A stretch of DNA of 64,000 nucleotides from Cloeon dipterum (taxonomy: Eukaryota > Arthropoda > Insecta > Ephemeroptera > Baetidae), in NCBI RefSeq assembly GCF_949628265.1, contig NC_088786.1:19551681-19615680 (forward strand), read 5' to 3'. The translations under genes were made by a program, and so were the position numbers. Positions 49,501-64,000 of this stretch are shown here, in pieces; within the stretch, counting starts at the first letter, position 1, and the number at the start of each line of letters is the position of its first letter. The notes under the pieces are model-generated. The model saw nothing but the letters and a program-made list of their open reading frames with translations. It was not told the origin of the DNA and ran no database searches.

Positions 49501-50570
49501 TGAAGGATAAATCTATATTGCTAAAATCTATTTAACTATTTTGAAGGTTGTATAGGTATATAAAAATCAAATCCTAAGATGGAAGTGAGAAATTTTCCAC
49601 CCAGGAAATTGAAATGTAATACGAAAAGTTCATTTGAAACAAGAGAGATTAAGAACAAATTTACCCTAAAAACAAAATTGTTCGAGCACTGGTTTGTTCT
49701 TATAGTTTATCCAATGATTTTTTCGAAATTTGTATCAATTTCTGGGCAGTACAATGTATGAAAATATCTCACTTCCATCCTGAGACTGAATGTTCCTACA
49801 ACAAACTTAATATTCCCGGCCTACAGGCATTTATTTTTCCAAAATTCTCTTGCGAAAAATTGGAATTCTAACTATATGCTGAATATTCAACGATTCTTCA
49901 GACAGCTCAGACAATCAACTCAATCAAATGATTCCTTCTGGAACCAACAAAGCAATTGATGTTAATTTAAAAATCTTCAAAAAGTTAGCTATAGCAATGT
50001 TACGACATTTAACCTTAAAAAAAGGGAATGTTCATTTTTTGTAGTTTTATTAAGATTTGAAATGTTAGTAAATCGTACATAATTTTCGGAAACTGTTTCA
50101 TTTAATTTTTTTGGCCTTATAAACAATTGATCTGACTGTGAAAAAGTTGTTAAAACCAATTATTGGAGAAAAATTCCCAAATTGGAAGAGATATTTCCCT
50201 GTTTTACTTGTTTGGTCAGGAAATAAAATTTAAAAATTGTGCAAAGAGATAAACTACAGAATCAATTGGAGCACTTGTTCTTGTTTTAATTTCGGCTAAT
50301 CCAAAGCAATCCCGGGTTTTGAAATACCCACCAGTTGCCCGGCACGTGTGCACATGGACTCTGATTAAAAAGAATATTTAATTCTAAGGGGCAAGCGGGA
50401 CTCATATACACCCCCTACCGACTCTGCTTTTGTCTCCTTCGCAGTGATTTATAAAAAAATTCCTTACCACAGCGAGCAGCAGTCCTGATTCCTAATAAAC
50501 GGAATTTTTCTCAGATTTGTCTCAACTACTTTTGTAATGAGTTCAGGGTGATGCGAAGGATGAATTGAGG
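49501..50570. other. AT-rich gene-free stretch
   Basis: No gene is seen. It contains copy 2 of repeat family P (50160-50500). Confidence 0.4.
50160..50500 (+). repeat. Dispersed repeat family P, copy 2
   Basis: Collinear with the PEX1-intron sequence at 35825-36110 (AATTCCCAAATTGGAAGAG, GGTCAGGAA, AATACCCACCAG, TGCTTTTGTCTC). Nothing in it codes for protein. Confidence 0.5.
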
Positions 50571-53500
50571 ATGGTTAATGCATCAATTTTAACGGTTTTC
50601 CCCTCCATGGTTTACATGAGTGGTCTGGACTGGGAAAAATAAACATTTTTGTGAGCCGAAAGTTTGTGTGTTTCTGCCTATATACGTATATACATATATT
50701 TACATCTTTCAACCATTTAAAATAAATATACTTTTGTGAAAAAAGTTGTTCAAGCCTTGGGCAGTTCAGGTCGGCAGGAGAACGCTCGCTCGTTAGAAGT
50801 ACAAAATGAGAAAGTGTCGGGTGCGTTGCGGCGGAGGCTGCCTCTAAGATCGCATTTTCCTCTTTGACGCCTTTCATAATTGAACAATCAACAAGATGAG
50901 CTGGCTGATCTCGAGCAGAAAATGAATAGCTGGTGGCATCGCACGTGCCAGGCCAGGCTTGGCAGGCTGGCAGGCAGGCAAATTCGCAATTTGCCCGCGC
51001 TGGATTGTGGTTAAGTGAGCGTGGAATAGCTTTTTCACGGCGGCGGCGAGACAGAGGCGAGGGCGGGCGGCCCGCGGCGCTGCACGCCCGCTCACCCGTG
51101 CCACAAAACACTGATTGCATTTAGCACTGTTCACTTGCCGCTTTTCTCATTTGTGTCGCATTAACTACAATATCGCCTCTCGTCGCTCCGCACTTTTTTG
51201 TCGTATCTGCTGCCTGAGTCCACCTTCAATCCGCTCTCTCGGCGCAGAGATGCAAACTAGAAATTGCTTTCCACAAATTTTGCAGCAGCCGCTGGTCACG
51301 CGATGCTCCATAAATCAACTCGCAATTAACGAGTACCAATTACGGCTATTTAATTGAGTTTTAATTTTATTATTCTGAGATTGCTGTGGAGAGGAGGGAA
51401 ATATCTGCTGGAAATACGTGCAAAATTTTTAAGGTTTTTAATTGGAAAATGAGTTTCTAGATGAAATTAGAAATTTTTCCTACATATCGTGGCCAGTATT
51501 GAATTACTTAAAAACTAATGAAGAATTATGTGATATGCAGTTGTTCATTTCTAGGGCGGAGTTATTTAGATCTTAAATGTTGACTTGTTTGTTTTCGTGA
51601 AGCAAATAAAAATGGCAAAAAATCGTCAAATTTTATTAAAAATTACGACTCAAGAAACGATAATTCATTGTAACTTGTAACATTTGGGCTATTACAAAAT
51701 ACATAGGATTCATACTTAACAAGAATACATTCAAAATTCATCTTGGCTAATAAGCAATTATTTATTGTTCCTCTCCATTAATTTAAAAATTATTTCAATA
51801 CTGGCCGAACGATTAGAAAAAATTGCACATTTCATCTAGATATTGATTTTCTAATTTAACTAATATGTATCTTTAAAATATTATTTCCACGTGCAATCTT
51901 AATTCCACTTATTCCCTTGTGGACAAAATTGAAATTTTAGCTTCATGTTAACGTTCAAAAATGTATATTTCAAGTAGACTAAAAGCCTAGAAAAAATAGT
52001 AAATACAGCAATCAAACTAAAGAATTTTCAATCTAAAAATGATTAGAAACCCGCATGATTTTTGAGTCAGTGAGGGAATGCCATTACATGGAAAGCGAAT
52101 CACTCCAATGGTTGAATTTTGCGTGGCATTGTGACAAAGCAACAGGAAGCTGGGCTGCCGGTGCACTGCTCACGTTCTATAACTAATAAATTGTTATTTG
52201 CGAAAAGCAGTGGAAAAATTAAAAATGCTGCAGCAACCAGTTTTAAAAATATTTTGGCCGCGGAAAGTGACTCATTAATAACGTGATTGATGTCATCGAA
52301 AATATTTCTCCGCTCTTCATAAGCTTGTCCAACTGTTTTTTTTAGCTAAAATCTTAAATTTTTTAGAATCAAGCGTAGGTGTTCACAGTTCTGACTATTT
52401 CTTTTTAAATTTAAAATCCACCTGGAGGCTTAAACTTGAATATTTGCCTGAAGTTTACTCATGCAGGTCAAATTCAATCTTGAAACGTTACCTTGAGGAT
52501 AAAATCTGAAGAATGTCAATTTCAATGTCTCCGTAGCAGATAGCCATGGTTTTTGTGTTTTGTAAAATATAAAAAAAACCAATGTCAATCATAGCCGCGA
52601 TTTGCCGGCCGGTGGAACCGCAATGATGCGCCGCCGAAGAATTTGCAGGGGACGAAAAATAGAGCAGCGGAGGGTGCAAATTGGCATTGTTGGCGCGGCT
52701 GGTGCGGTAATTGTTTCGCGCGCGGGCGCGAGGTGCCGATGCTATCTGCTTGCCAGCGTATATTTCAAATCAGCCAGCCATAAAAGCGCGTGACAATGGG
52801 CCGCTTTATTATTTTTGGAGAGGCTGCTCGGCTCGGCTCGCTCGCCCACACACATTCGCGCGCTCACACAAATAATACGGTTTGATTCTAATCATCGCTT
52901 GATTCTCACAGTCAATATTAGGAGAGGGCAAATACGACGGGTGGGCCCGGCGATATGGAAGGGGGTGACACTTTTATCTATCGGCGGCGGCCGCACCAGC
53001 CCGCTCCCCAGCCTCTCTCTTGCTCTCTCTCTCTCTCTCTCTCTCTCGCTCTCTCTCGCTCTCTTTAGCACTTCATTTCTTCCACTTTTCCGCGCCACCC
53101 TCGCCTCCCGACTCGACTCGAGAGCAAGTTTCGCCGGGATGGTCGCTTATTTGTTCCAGCATCACACAGTTCATTAGAATCTATACAAAAATCTTTTCAT
53201 CCCCCTTTCACGCTCGGCTGCCTCTCCCGTATGACGGCGCACATGATTTCACTTTCGCGCCAAATGCGTTTATTACACACTCCAAGGTGAATGCCGCAGC
53301 AATCAGGAAGCTCGGATCGCTGCAAATTGTCGCAATCCCTTTTTGCCTCTTTGTTGCGTCGCATCGAGTGTTGTTTTTTTCTGCTTGTGCTACGTGATGC
53401 AAAATCCTCCAATCACAAGAAAGAATTGGCTGCTGAAAAATTCAAAATATGTAAACCTTTTTAACATTTATTTTAAGAATATAAAACATACTTTTATTTC

Positions 53501-54400
53501 CTTTTTTGCTTTTAAATGCCGAAAATTATTATGTTTTTACGCTTCCTCTTGATGGTTTTTATAAAAGGTGACAATTTTCCAATGGATTAGGTCCCATTTC
53601 TACGGTGCGCTAGTTGCAAACTTCCAAAATAAGTCTACATTTTAACAATTTTCAAACTGCCACGTGTTTTTAAAAATCGCCTGATTTAAATAAACTTAAA
53701 ATTTTGCTCTGCGAGACGAATCGAATGATGCTCATAAAGTTCGTGATTTTCCCAAATTTTAGTTTGGTCAGCTCATTTCTTTACGACCTCAAGCAAATTT
53801 CGTTGCGAACGTTGCGTCTAAGTTGGACGACAGAGCAAGAATGATGAAATTAAAATAATGCACGCGTAAACGGAACAACAACAATAAATGATGCAACAAT
53901 CACGCACAAACGGTGGAGCTGCGGTGCGGCACCGCTATAAACCTCATAATCAAATCTTATCAAAAGGAATAATAATATGCCTGTCGTAAATTATCCTACA
54001 TATTAGCGCTGCCTGATTTTTCATGCCAGCTTGAGAGCAAAAAACTGCAAGTTTCCCGTCAGCTTTTGAGCCACCGTTTGTACGAAAAAAGTATTCTTTC
54101 GGCGCGGGCGCTCAGAATTCATTGCATTAGCGCGGGCTTCGTTATGCTTTATTTTGCGGCGCTTTACTTTCAAACAGTTTGCTCTCATCTTTCGGCTGCT
54201 CGCTCGCTCCCCGCTTTTATTTCGAATGCTAATTTAACGCCGTCTCGCGCGCGATAGAATAGCTGCAAATTTGCGCACAAAACCGGCTATTCACACGCCG
54301 GCACAAAAGAGAAGAGGGAGCAGCCCGCCGGAAAACTAAAAAGCTGCATTAACAAGCTTTTCATCAGCAGCCAGTGCGTTTGCATGTAAAGATCAAGAGT
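50571..54400. promoter_or_regulatory. Gene desert with several CpG-richer blocks
   Basis: Blocks at about 50750-51360, 52590-53420 and 53820-54350 are CpG-richer and carry many overlapping domain-less frames on both strands. AT-rich DNA separates them. CAGGCTGGCAGGCAGGC-like short repeats occur near 50950-50980, and a CT tract lies at 53013-53064. Lying between two Sox-type genes, they are candidate enhancers. No coding gene is supportable. Confidence 0.3.
53013..53064. repeat. CT-rich tract
   Basis: Interrupted CT dinucleotide repeat. Its complement is GAGAG-rich, a potential GAGA-factor binding tract. Confidence 0.85.
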
Positions 54401-57238
54401 GCAGACGCAACCAGGGTCCGAAAATTCCCCACTAAATAACAAAAAATACATTGTTAAATAAGATTTTGGCATTTTTTGCTTTTTGAGGCTTTAAGTATAC
54501 ATGTATTCAGATAAATACAAATAGTTCAAAAATAGTAGATTTTGCGCATTTTGAGTCTTTTGCATTTTTCACTAGTAAATTTAAAAATTGCTTAAATTTG
54601 TAAACACTAGTTGATTTATCAGAGTCTAAAACTTTGGCACTCTCATTTTTTTTATTATCTGTTTATTTTTTTAAACCAAGCTTTTGTGTCCTTTCTAACG
54701 GTTTAAAATATTATTCTACTATTTTTCTTTGTTTAGCAAAAAAATTATCCCTAACCTTTCGTGTATTTGTGTATTTGAGGAAAATTCTATTCAATTGAGC
54801 AAAAAAACAATAATAGCAAGCTACATCGATGAGAGCACTGTTTTTACGAAGAACGGGTGAAAAGATAACATTAATCACTATTTGGCTGTAAATATTAGGT
54901 TTTTTTTCTGAGTTTCCATCGGATGATCAAGTAAGCAGTGTGAGGGTCAAAGTCTAAAAAATGAATGGATCACACACTTTATACAGTTCATTTATTCTCT
55001 GGTTTGTGATATATGAATGGCTTTTACCCTTGCTGTCTAACTGTGATCTCCCATTTTCTGCACTACTTTGTGGCATTCTAATTTGTCACAAGGTGGCAAT
55101 TTGTGCCTTTTGTTGATATAGCCTTTCCCACACTTACCCGCTGTACGGGTTGTTTTTGTATTCCAGGGTTCTCCTCTTTTGGAAAGCTCCTTATTCTTGT
55201 ACGATTTTCATTAACTTACAGGCATAACAAAAGCTGACCCTGTGTTGCAACAAAAAAAAACACGTTTCACAGCGAAATCTTCTGGGTGGGCAAACGTCAA
55301 GTGTTCGATCCTGGTCAATAAATCTCTTTTATGTATGATTCTTTTTCTAACTTCTTCCTAAACCATTGTTGGCTTTTTAAAAATAAGTGACTTCAACGAA
55401 GAGTTATAAACTTCCGGACCTATTTATGGAAACAATAAGGATGAAAAACGAGAACCTGGAGAGGGAAGGTTTGTCATGAATCGAAAATCCCCTGCAGCTG
55501 CTTTGTACAGGACAAAACGTTATTTTATGGCACTTTTGAACATAAAAATGCTTTATTCTCGGCTCCATCAGAAGAGAATGCAACAATAGCAGAAGAAATT
55601 GGGTGCACAATAGAGATGCTTGAGGAAAAAATCTGGTGAGAGAGTGGCGTCGGAAAATCTTCGATACACTCGCACGTCCATGCAAATAAATCGGAGCCTG
55701 TTCAGTCTCTCGCGCTGGAATACGTATATCCCTCGCCTGCCTTTTGTGTCCTCGAGACACATACAAAGTGTCCGCCATCCAAGCAGGGTGCGGACGCCCG
55801 AATGTATGTATATGAGATACCCGCGTGTGACCAGAATAATTGAACAGCGAAATTTGCGCCAAAGACGAGGGAATTGACACTCTCTCCTGTTTTTTTCTTC
55901 TTCTGGCACCCAGGGGTTCGAACAATCACAATCATTCGCAGACATGAAAGGTTTTTGCGCCAAAAATTCAATTTGCTCTGTCATTCCCCTAATTTTTTAC
56001 TCATAACTGGTTAATTTAAAGACCAACTTTGACAAAGTTTCTGAGCACACCAATCGATTCTCGAAGGTCGAATTAGGTGAGGTGCTTTTTCCCGACCAAA
56101 AGTGCAGCGCGACGTGCGTAGCACAAGTAGAGCTTTTTTACCGCCAAAATAATATGAACCAATATGCGAGAAGTGCGCATGCGTCAGAGCTGGCTGGATC
56201 TGACAAAGACGTAATTCGTACAGGCTGTCTCTCCGCAAGTGCTCAAACCAGCTCTTAGGGTTTGCAAATACAATGGCTTTTCATTTTTCATTCCTGTGAG
56301 AGTGAGGACTATGAATGCAAAAAATCTATGATAAACCAGTTCATTTCTACCATTTAAAATACTGATAAGAAAAATATAACTCTGTCTCAAGTCGCCAACG
56401 CAAAAACGAGCAGTGAATATCGATCTCCATTTGTATTTGTTGTCTGTTGTACACATCTTGTATCAAATAAATACTTAATTCTCAATAAAGTTGTGATTTA
56501 AAAGAGCTCTTGGTGTTTATGGCAATATATTTTTTAATATTAATTTTCGGTGCACAATAAAAGGTTTTGGGAAATGCAATATTATATGTTCATCATTCCA
56601 AACTGTGAACATATATACTCACTCCTTAATTCATTCAAGTGTCAAAATTTGACCGATAAATAACTTATATGCATATGGTTGGTTCCCGGAATTATAAATC
56701 CGTTAAAACGGTGACGCGAGTGTGGGAAAATTGAATTTGTACAAGATAAGCGATATGAATGCACGGAACGGAACTATGTTGTCTATTGTAGCACGTATCA
56801 ATTATACATTATAAAAAAGACACGTTAAACCAATATCCTCGTCTGTAGCAGGAAAACAAACAGACGCAGGGCGAGATAAAGCCTTTTGAGTGAAAACCTC
56901 CTTTTCACTGGGCTCAATAACGCGCTTATTTACTTTGTCTCGTCAGCCTGAAAGAAATGAGGAATGAATGCGCCTGCTGTGTGTGTGTGTTCTTACAATT
57001 TCGGTGTCGCGCAATCGAGTTAACACTGAAGTCAGCGCGCGGAGAAAAGAAGTGACGAGAGACGAAAGAGAGGAGAGTGCAGTGTGATATCAGTCGCTCT
57101 CGTTCTACTGTTGAGTTAAATAAACACGAACGATGAGTCTCCAACAAGGGGATCGATTATACGCGAGAGAGCATGGCCAACAAAAATAAATGCTCGGCAC
57201 CGCAGAATCAACAATATAAGAGCGAACGCTTTTCCAAG

Positions 57239-57242
<4 letters not shown>
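54401..57242. other. Gene desert, mixed composition
   Basis: AT-rich to about 55400, then CpG-richer blocks at about 55600-56230 and 56690-57240. The longest frame (173 codons, minus, 55404-55925) overlaps three other long frames and has no domain. A B-box-like GTTCGATCCT at about 55303 lacks the rest of a tRNA. A TCAGTC initiator-like word lies near 57090. Confidence 0.35.

Positions 57243-57307
<65 letters not shown>
57243..57307. repeat. (GA)n tract
   Basis: About 32 GA units. The minus-strand frame across it gives a Leu/Ser repeat artefact. Confidence 0.97.
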
Positions 57308-59720
<2,413 letters not shown>

Positions 59721-62228
59721 TGTCGCTTTATTTGGACAGCCCGATGAAATATATTCATTCACAGCGAGTTCTTTTTTTGCAGAATCTGGGCGATAAAATA
59801 ATAAAAATTGAGGATAAAATTTCTGTAAGGAAAAACGACAGTCTCAGAAGTTTCCATAAATAATGTGTTGGATGACAGTAAAAAAGTAAAAATTTCTCTA
59901 GAAGACATAACAGTTTTATTGGTCTCACAAAACACAATCTGCAATATTGAATCGCTACATCTGCAACTGGTTTGTGGAAAACGCTCAAATGCACCCAACA
60001 AGATACGATAAGAATTTTCCCTGCCTAGATTTCTTTTGGAGGAGGAAAGAGGAATTTAGCCATAAGCCTATTTGAAATATTTTGGGCATATTTTTTCATG
60101 AAAATCACAAAGAAATCATGTGTATATTCCGATATGACATGCAAATTTTTGTTCTTCAAGTGTGTTAACTTTTGTGATGTTTACATGGACCAACTGTCCA
60201 AATTTTTCAATCTAGCATTGTTTTCGAATTACAGACGAGACCAATTTTAAGAAAAACTTTTAAGTCAATTTTTGCAATCTATAAATTTATGTTAAACATC
60301 TCACAAGAAAGAGGAAGTGTTGACCAAAAAATACTCCACATTTTCCGATCCATAATAAGTTATTTTATTTAATGGCATTTAATGGAAAAATTATTTTTTA
60401 ATTTGTTGTTGTGCTAGACAGTAGCTCTTAACGCCTTGGATACGTAATCAGCACAAAGGAATCATCGCTGCTGCAACATGCAGAGGATTTTTCCTCTCTA
60501 TGGACGTGGAACACAATTAAATAATAAATCCTCCCTGCTACAAATCTGTAGGCCAAATATTTCATGCAGAATTGGAAAGCGATTTCTGACAACGAGGAGA
60601 AAAAATTTGCTTCATGTCACAGGAAAAGTTGAAAATTCTATACCACTTTCTAAACTATGATAACAATCAGACTAGTTTGACACATAAGCAGCAAGTGTGC
60701 AAATCTATTTATTTAAACAAATGATAATTATTTATAGATAACGTTAGTTGTATACGATTTGTGTTTAATGAACTATTGATTGATCATGTCACAGGAGTTC
60801 AAATAATAATCTGTTTTTTTTTTCAAATAAAAGCTATTTTGTATTAAAATATTGCAACAAAACATTTCTCATATACCAACAGAAATTTTTATAGAATGCA
60901 TCGTGCAATACGTAGACGGAGCACAATTGCAAACAGTTCGTTTGGTTAGCGCAAAATGGAAATGGGCCTCGGGCGACGTGCGAAGGATTGCTGTAATTAA
61001 ATTGCGCGGCTCGTGCTGGCTGGCGGCTAATGAGCCAAGGTTCTACTTGGTTATTATATTGCTGTCGTGAACGAACACGCGTCACCGCTTCCAGATGCAG
61101 GCAACCTGCTCGACCCCGCAGACGGCGCGGTTGCCTAAGTCCGGAATCTGCAGGCGCAGTATCTTGACAGTTGACTCGGCTCATAAAAACGATTTAATTG
61201 CCATGCTAAGTGGCAAGCCCTTCTGGCAATATCATCCTGCTTTCCATTTACTCAATTTTTTAAAAAACAAAATAAAAAATATTGCAAAGAACAAATAATT
61301 TCATATAATTGATACAAATTAATTTTTAGTGAAAGGAGTGAGAGTAAAAAGGGGCCTTGTCAAAATATTTGTGCGAATTTTTCACGACAGAGAGGGATGG
61401 TCCTTCAGAGGCTGCGCGTGGTTTGCTTGGAAGGGCACAGAGAGCGTTGCAGACCAAGGCCGACTGTGCACTTCGCAGACGGTGCTGTCGCGCGCGTCGC
61501 TTCGCGGCACCTAGCCATAGCCAAATCGCAGTCGAGCGGAAACTTTTCCCAGAAGACGGATATGAGGACTTCTTTAGCCTCCGAGCGAGAGCTTTTTCCT
61601 CGACATTCAAGGCAGTGTCGGAGCAACAAAGACGACCAGTTTTTTTACTGAAAAGATTTTATTCAGGATGTATCGGATGAACGAATAGTACTTTCGGCTT
61701 ACAACTTCCAAAATGTTATTTCTTTTCCTCTAGCTGGTGGCAATTTAATTACAACATTATTTACATCCATCGTAATATACAACTAGTCACAATAATACTC
61801 AAATATCTATTGACACGTATTTTACATTTATTATAAGACATAATATTTAACACAGAATTGGTTATACAAAGCAATAAATAATACATATGATTCTTAAGAT
61901 ATAAATCTAACAGTGAGATTTAATAATAATTTTTAACATACATACAATTCTTGAGATCAATTTCTTGCCGAGATTTTGAGAAAAGTATTGATCGTGCAGC
62001 ACTTTGAAATGTTCACAAAAACGTCAACAACGAAATCAGGCGTCACCTCATTTCTCTTACACACTACATCACCAGAGTCAACAAACACACGACGTCGCAA
62101 GAAGTGGTTTCAGGGCTCGAAAATAATATCAAGAACGGATATATAATTAAAACTATCCAAAAATTGAGCACAATTAACGTTTTTGACGGTGACATTCGTC
62201 TCAAGTAGCAGTAATTCCAAAATAAAAT
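59721..62228. other. Gene desert left of the second Sox-like gene
   Basis: Mostly AT-rich, with CpG-richer blocks near 60950-61180 and 61380-61620. The only protein-like signal is the F-box-like fragment at 60867-60959. No start codon or splice structure supports a gene. Confidence 0.35.
60867..60959 (+). pseudogene. F-box-like fragment
   Basis: One plus-strand frame reads HIPTEIFIECIVQYVDG followed by AQLQTVRLVSAKW. This has the F-box pattern: an initial Pro-x-Glu-Ile, spaced hydrophobics, Asp, Leu, then VRLVSxxW. The surrounding frame (60852-61070) has no ATG upstream of the motif and ends without further domain. It could be a decayed copy, an exon of an undetected gene, or chance. Confidence 0.25.
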
Positions 62229-62953
62229 TTGGCTCCAGAGTTGAATAGAATAATTATTCTCTGTTAGCAGAAAAACTTCAGAAGTCCTGCGTTTTTGTTT
62301 GAAATATAAACAAATATTCAAATATAAACAAATTTTCAAATATGAACAAATATTCAAATTTAAATAATTTTTCTGTACAAATGTGATAAAAAAATATGTT
62401 AAGTAAAAAACTTTTGACGGGAAACCCATCTGAAAATAATTTCAAAACTAGGTCGTGAAATCGTCTAAAATTCACGCCCTCCAACTTTTATATGATAACA
62501 AAATTTTCAATGAGCACAACTCTCCTACTCGACATATTTGGCTCCAGAGTTGAATAGAATAATTATTCTCTGTTAGCAGAAAAACTTCAGAAGTCCTGCG
62601 TTTTTGTTTGAAATATAAACAAATATTCAAATATAAACACATTTTCATACAAACAAATATTCAAATATAAGTTTATATTTGAAAATTTGTTAACAAATTT
62701 TGAAATTGGTTAACAAATTTTCAAGTATAAACACATTTTCAAATATAAACAAATATAAGTTTATATTTGAAAATATTCAAATTTAAATAATTTTTTTGTA
62801 CAAATGTGATAAAAAAATGTTGAGTAAAAAACTTTTGACGGGAAACCCATCTGAAAATATTTTCTAAACTAGGGTCGTGAAATCATCTAAAATTCACGCC
62901 CTCCAACTTTTATATGATAACAAAATTTTCAGTGAGCACAACTCTCCTACTCA
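62229..62953. repeat. Tandem duplication of about 0.3-0.4 kb with an internal minisatellite
   Basis: Two direct copies begin TTGGCTCCAGAGTTGAATAG (about 62229 and 62538) and end CACAACTCTCCTACTC. The second copy is longer because words of the type CAAATATAAA and its inverse are expanded at about 62620-62770. Each copy ends with the complement of the family R start (62462-62480 and 62884-62902). Confidence 0.85.
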
Positions 62954-63504
62954 CCATTTATTTTTAAAATAAATAAAATAAAATATCAATGTGAATCAAT
63001 GAAATTTACTGAGCAAATTAAGTTCAAAATGAATAAATCACTTGAAGTAGAGAAATATACCAGCGATGGGTTTGCCATTGGAAAAAACCATTTGAATGGC
63101 CAAAATGAGAGAACCCAAAATGACATAGGGAATAAGTCATGTAAATGGTGTGGTAAAGCCCGCTAATGGAATTTAGGAAACAAAGGACGTGAATGTCAAA
63201 AAATTAAAACTTTCCCCGTTGTTTGATCAGTGTTCGAAATAAACTGCATTTTTTAATGCAGTGCTTTGGTAAAAACCGGTTTTAATCCATGTATACCAAT
63301 TTTATGCACGCGTGAATTTTTCCGTCGAATATGCTATAGCACAAGATTGATAGTAACAAATTCAAAATATCGTGACATAATATCACATAGTAAGAGCAAT
63401 AAATATATACATTGCACTTGAAATAATAAAAAAAACACTGACCTCAACAGAAAACTGTAATTTCTTAACGTTCACGACTGCGAGAGAGCGGTTAAGACAC
63501 TCTT
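62954..63504 (-). other. 3' flank of the second Sox-like gene
   Basis: AT-rich, with no other gene. It probably includes the 3' UTR of the minus-strand gene whose stop codon is at 63505-63507. Confidence 0.4.
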
Positions 63505-64000
63505 CTAAAAGATCACGGTGAGCGGGCGTCGGAGGTCGGCCCCAGCGGCCGAAGTGGCCGGCGAGGCCGACGGCGGGCTGACGCTGGTGGTGGTCGGCGC
63601 AGAGCTGGCGATTGCAGCGGCCGCTCCTCCAGAGCCGGCGGCCAGCTTGTAGTGGTGGCCGGCGGCGACGACGGCCGCGTACTGGCTCATGGGCAGCAGG
63701 CTCTGCGGGTGGTGCGCGTAGTAGGGCAGGATGCCTCCCGGGGGCGGCGACGCGCCCTGCTCCAACTTCACGTCTGGTGTGTTGGGCGAGCGGCTGCCGG
63801 TGCTTCCCTCGCCGCCAGACGGAGAGTATTTGTCAAATCGTGGCCGCTCCGAGGCCGCCGCCGTGGTCACGAACCGGTCCTGCAGGTTGTACAGTTTGGA
63901 CGACTCGAAATAGCTTTTGTGGTCAAGGTAGTTGCGCGCCAGCGGGTCCAGGTACGACGGAAGCGACTTTTGCTGGAACGCCGACGAGTCCATCGGGCTC
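63505..64000 (-). CDS. 3' coding exon of a probable SoxB-like transcription factor (partial)
   Basis: The frame is open to the window edge and ends with a stop at 63505-63507, giving 164 or more C-terminal residues. No HMG box is inside the window. The protein is Ser/Pro/Ala-rich, with KSLPSYLDPLARNYLDHKSY, SGSRSPNTP-like GSRSPNTPD, VKLEQG (a possible sumoylation site), GHHYKLAAG, an Ala run, and a terminal DLRRPLTVIF. This composition and the short conserved-looking tail fit the C-terminal part of an arthropod SoxB protein, and the convergent SoxB gene 17 kb away supports it. Another developmental transcription factor remains possible. Confidence 0.5.
   Translation of the reverse strand, partial: SPMDSSAFQQKSLPSYLDPLARNYLDHKSYFESSKLYNLQDRFVTTAAASERPRFDKYSPSGGEGSTGSRSPNTPDVKLEQGASPPPGGILPYYAHHPQSLLPMSQYAAVVAAGHHYKLAAGSGGAAAAIASSAPTTTSVSPPSASPATSAAGADLRRPLTVIF

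Noticed and set aside
55280..55325. Possible tRNA gene from the B-box-like GTTCGATCCTGGTC
   Set aside because: No acceptor stem, anticodon arm or proper A box could be folded around it. At best it is a decayed SINE.
55404..55925. 173-codon minus-strand open frame
   Set aside because: It overlaps two other long frames in the same strand and one opposite, has no domain, and no splice or start context supports it.

Overview
The window looks like nuclear DNA of an arthropod, probably an insect. It is AT-rich, has many short introns with canonical GT-AG sites, and carries metazoan gene families. No bacterial, viral or organellar genes were seen. All gene models are my own exon reconstructions from protein-family similarity and reading-frame continuity. 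No search was run.

Layout. Positions 1-6733 are gene-free apart from an unusual nested pair of foldback (MITE-like) elements at 4002-5461. A secreted or membrane neutral ceramidase gene follows on the plus strand (6734-12368, 12 coding exons). Two minus-strand metabolic genes come next: mitochondrial pyruvate carrier 1 (13405-14008, 3 exons) and NAD kinase (15070-25395, 8 exons plus an alternative first exon at 21220). A 39-residue one-pass membrane microprotein sits on the plus strand at 26410-26529. It converges on a ClC-7-type chloride/proton exchanger on the minus strand (26711-30057, 15 exons). The exchanger shares a divergent promoter region, containing a TCACGTGAC E-box, with the peroxisomal AAA ATPase gene PEX1 (31858-37853, 16 exons, plus strand).

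From about 37.9 kb the character changes. A SoxB-group HMG-box transcription factor gene (43109-46791, plus strand) sits in long noncoding flanks. About 16.7 kb of gene-free DNA separates it from the 3' coding exon of a second, probably SoxB-like gene on the minus strand that runs off the right edge (63505-64000). The desert has CpG-richer blocks with Sox- and homeodomain-like sites and long GA/CT tracts, as expected of a developmental regulatory landscape. Insects commonly keep SoxB genes clustered.

The left half is mostly housekeeping and organelle biology: sphingolipid breakdown, mitochondrial pyruvate import, NADP supply, lysosomal ion exchange and peroxisomal import. The right half is a developmental locus. 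No defence or biosynthetic system was found. The most novel material is repetitive: a foldback element inserted inside another foldback element, and three previously unlabelled dispersed repeat families with two to five copies each in this window.
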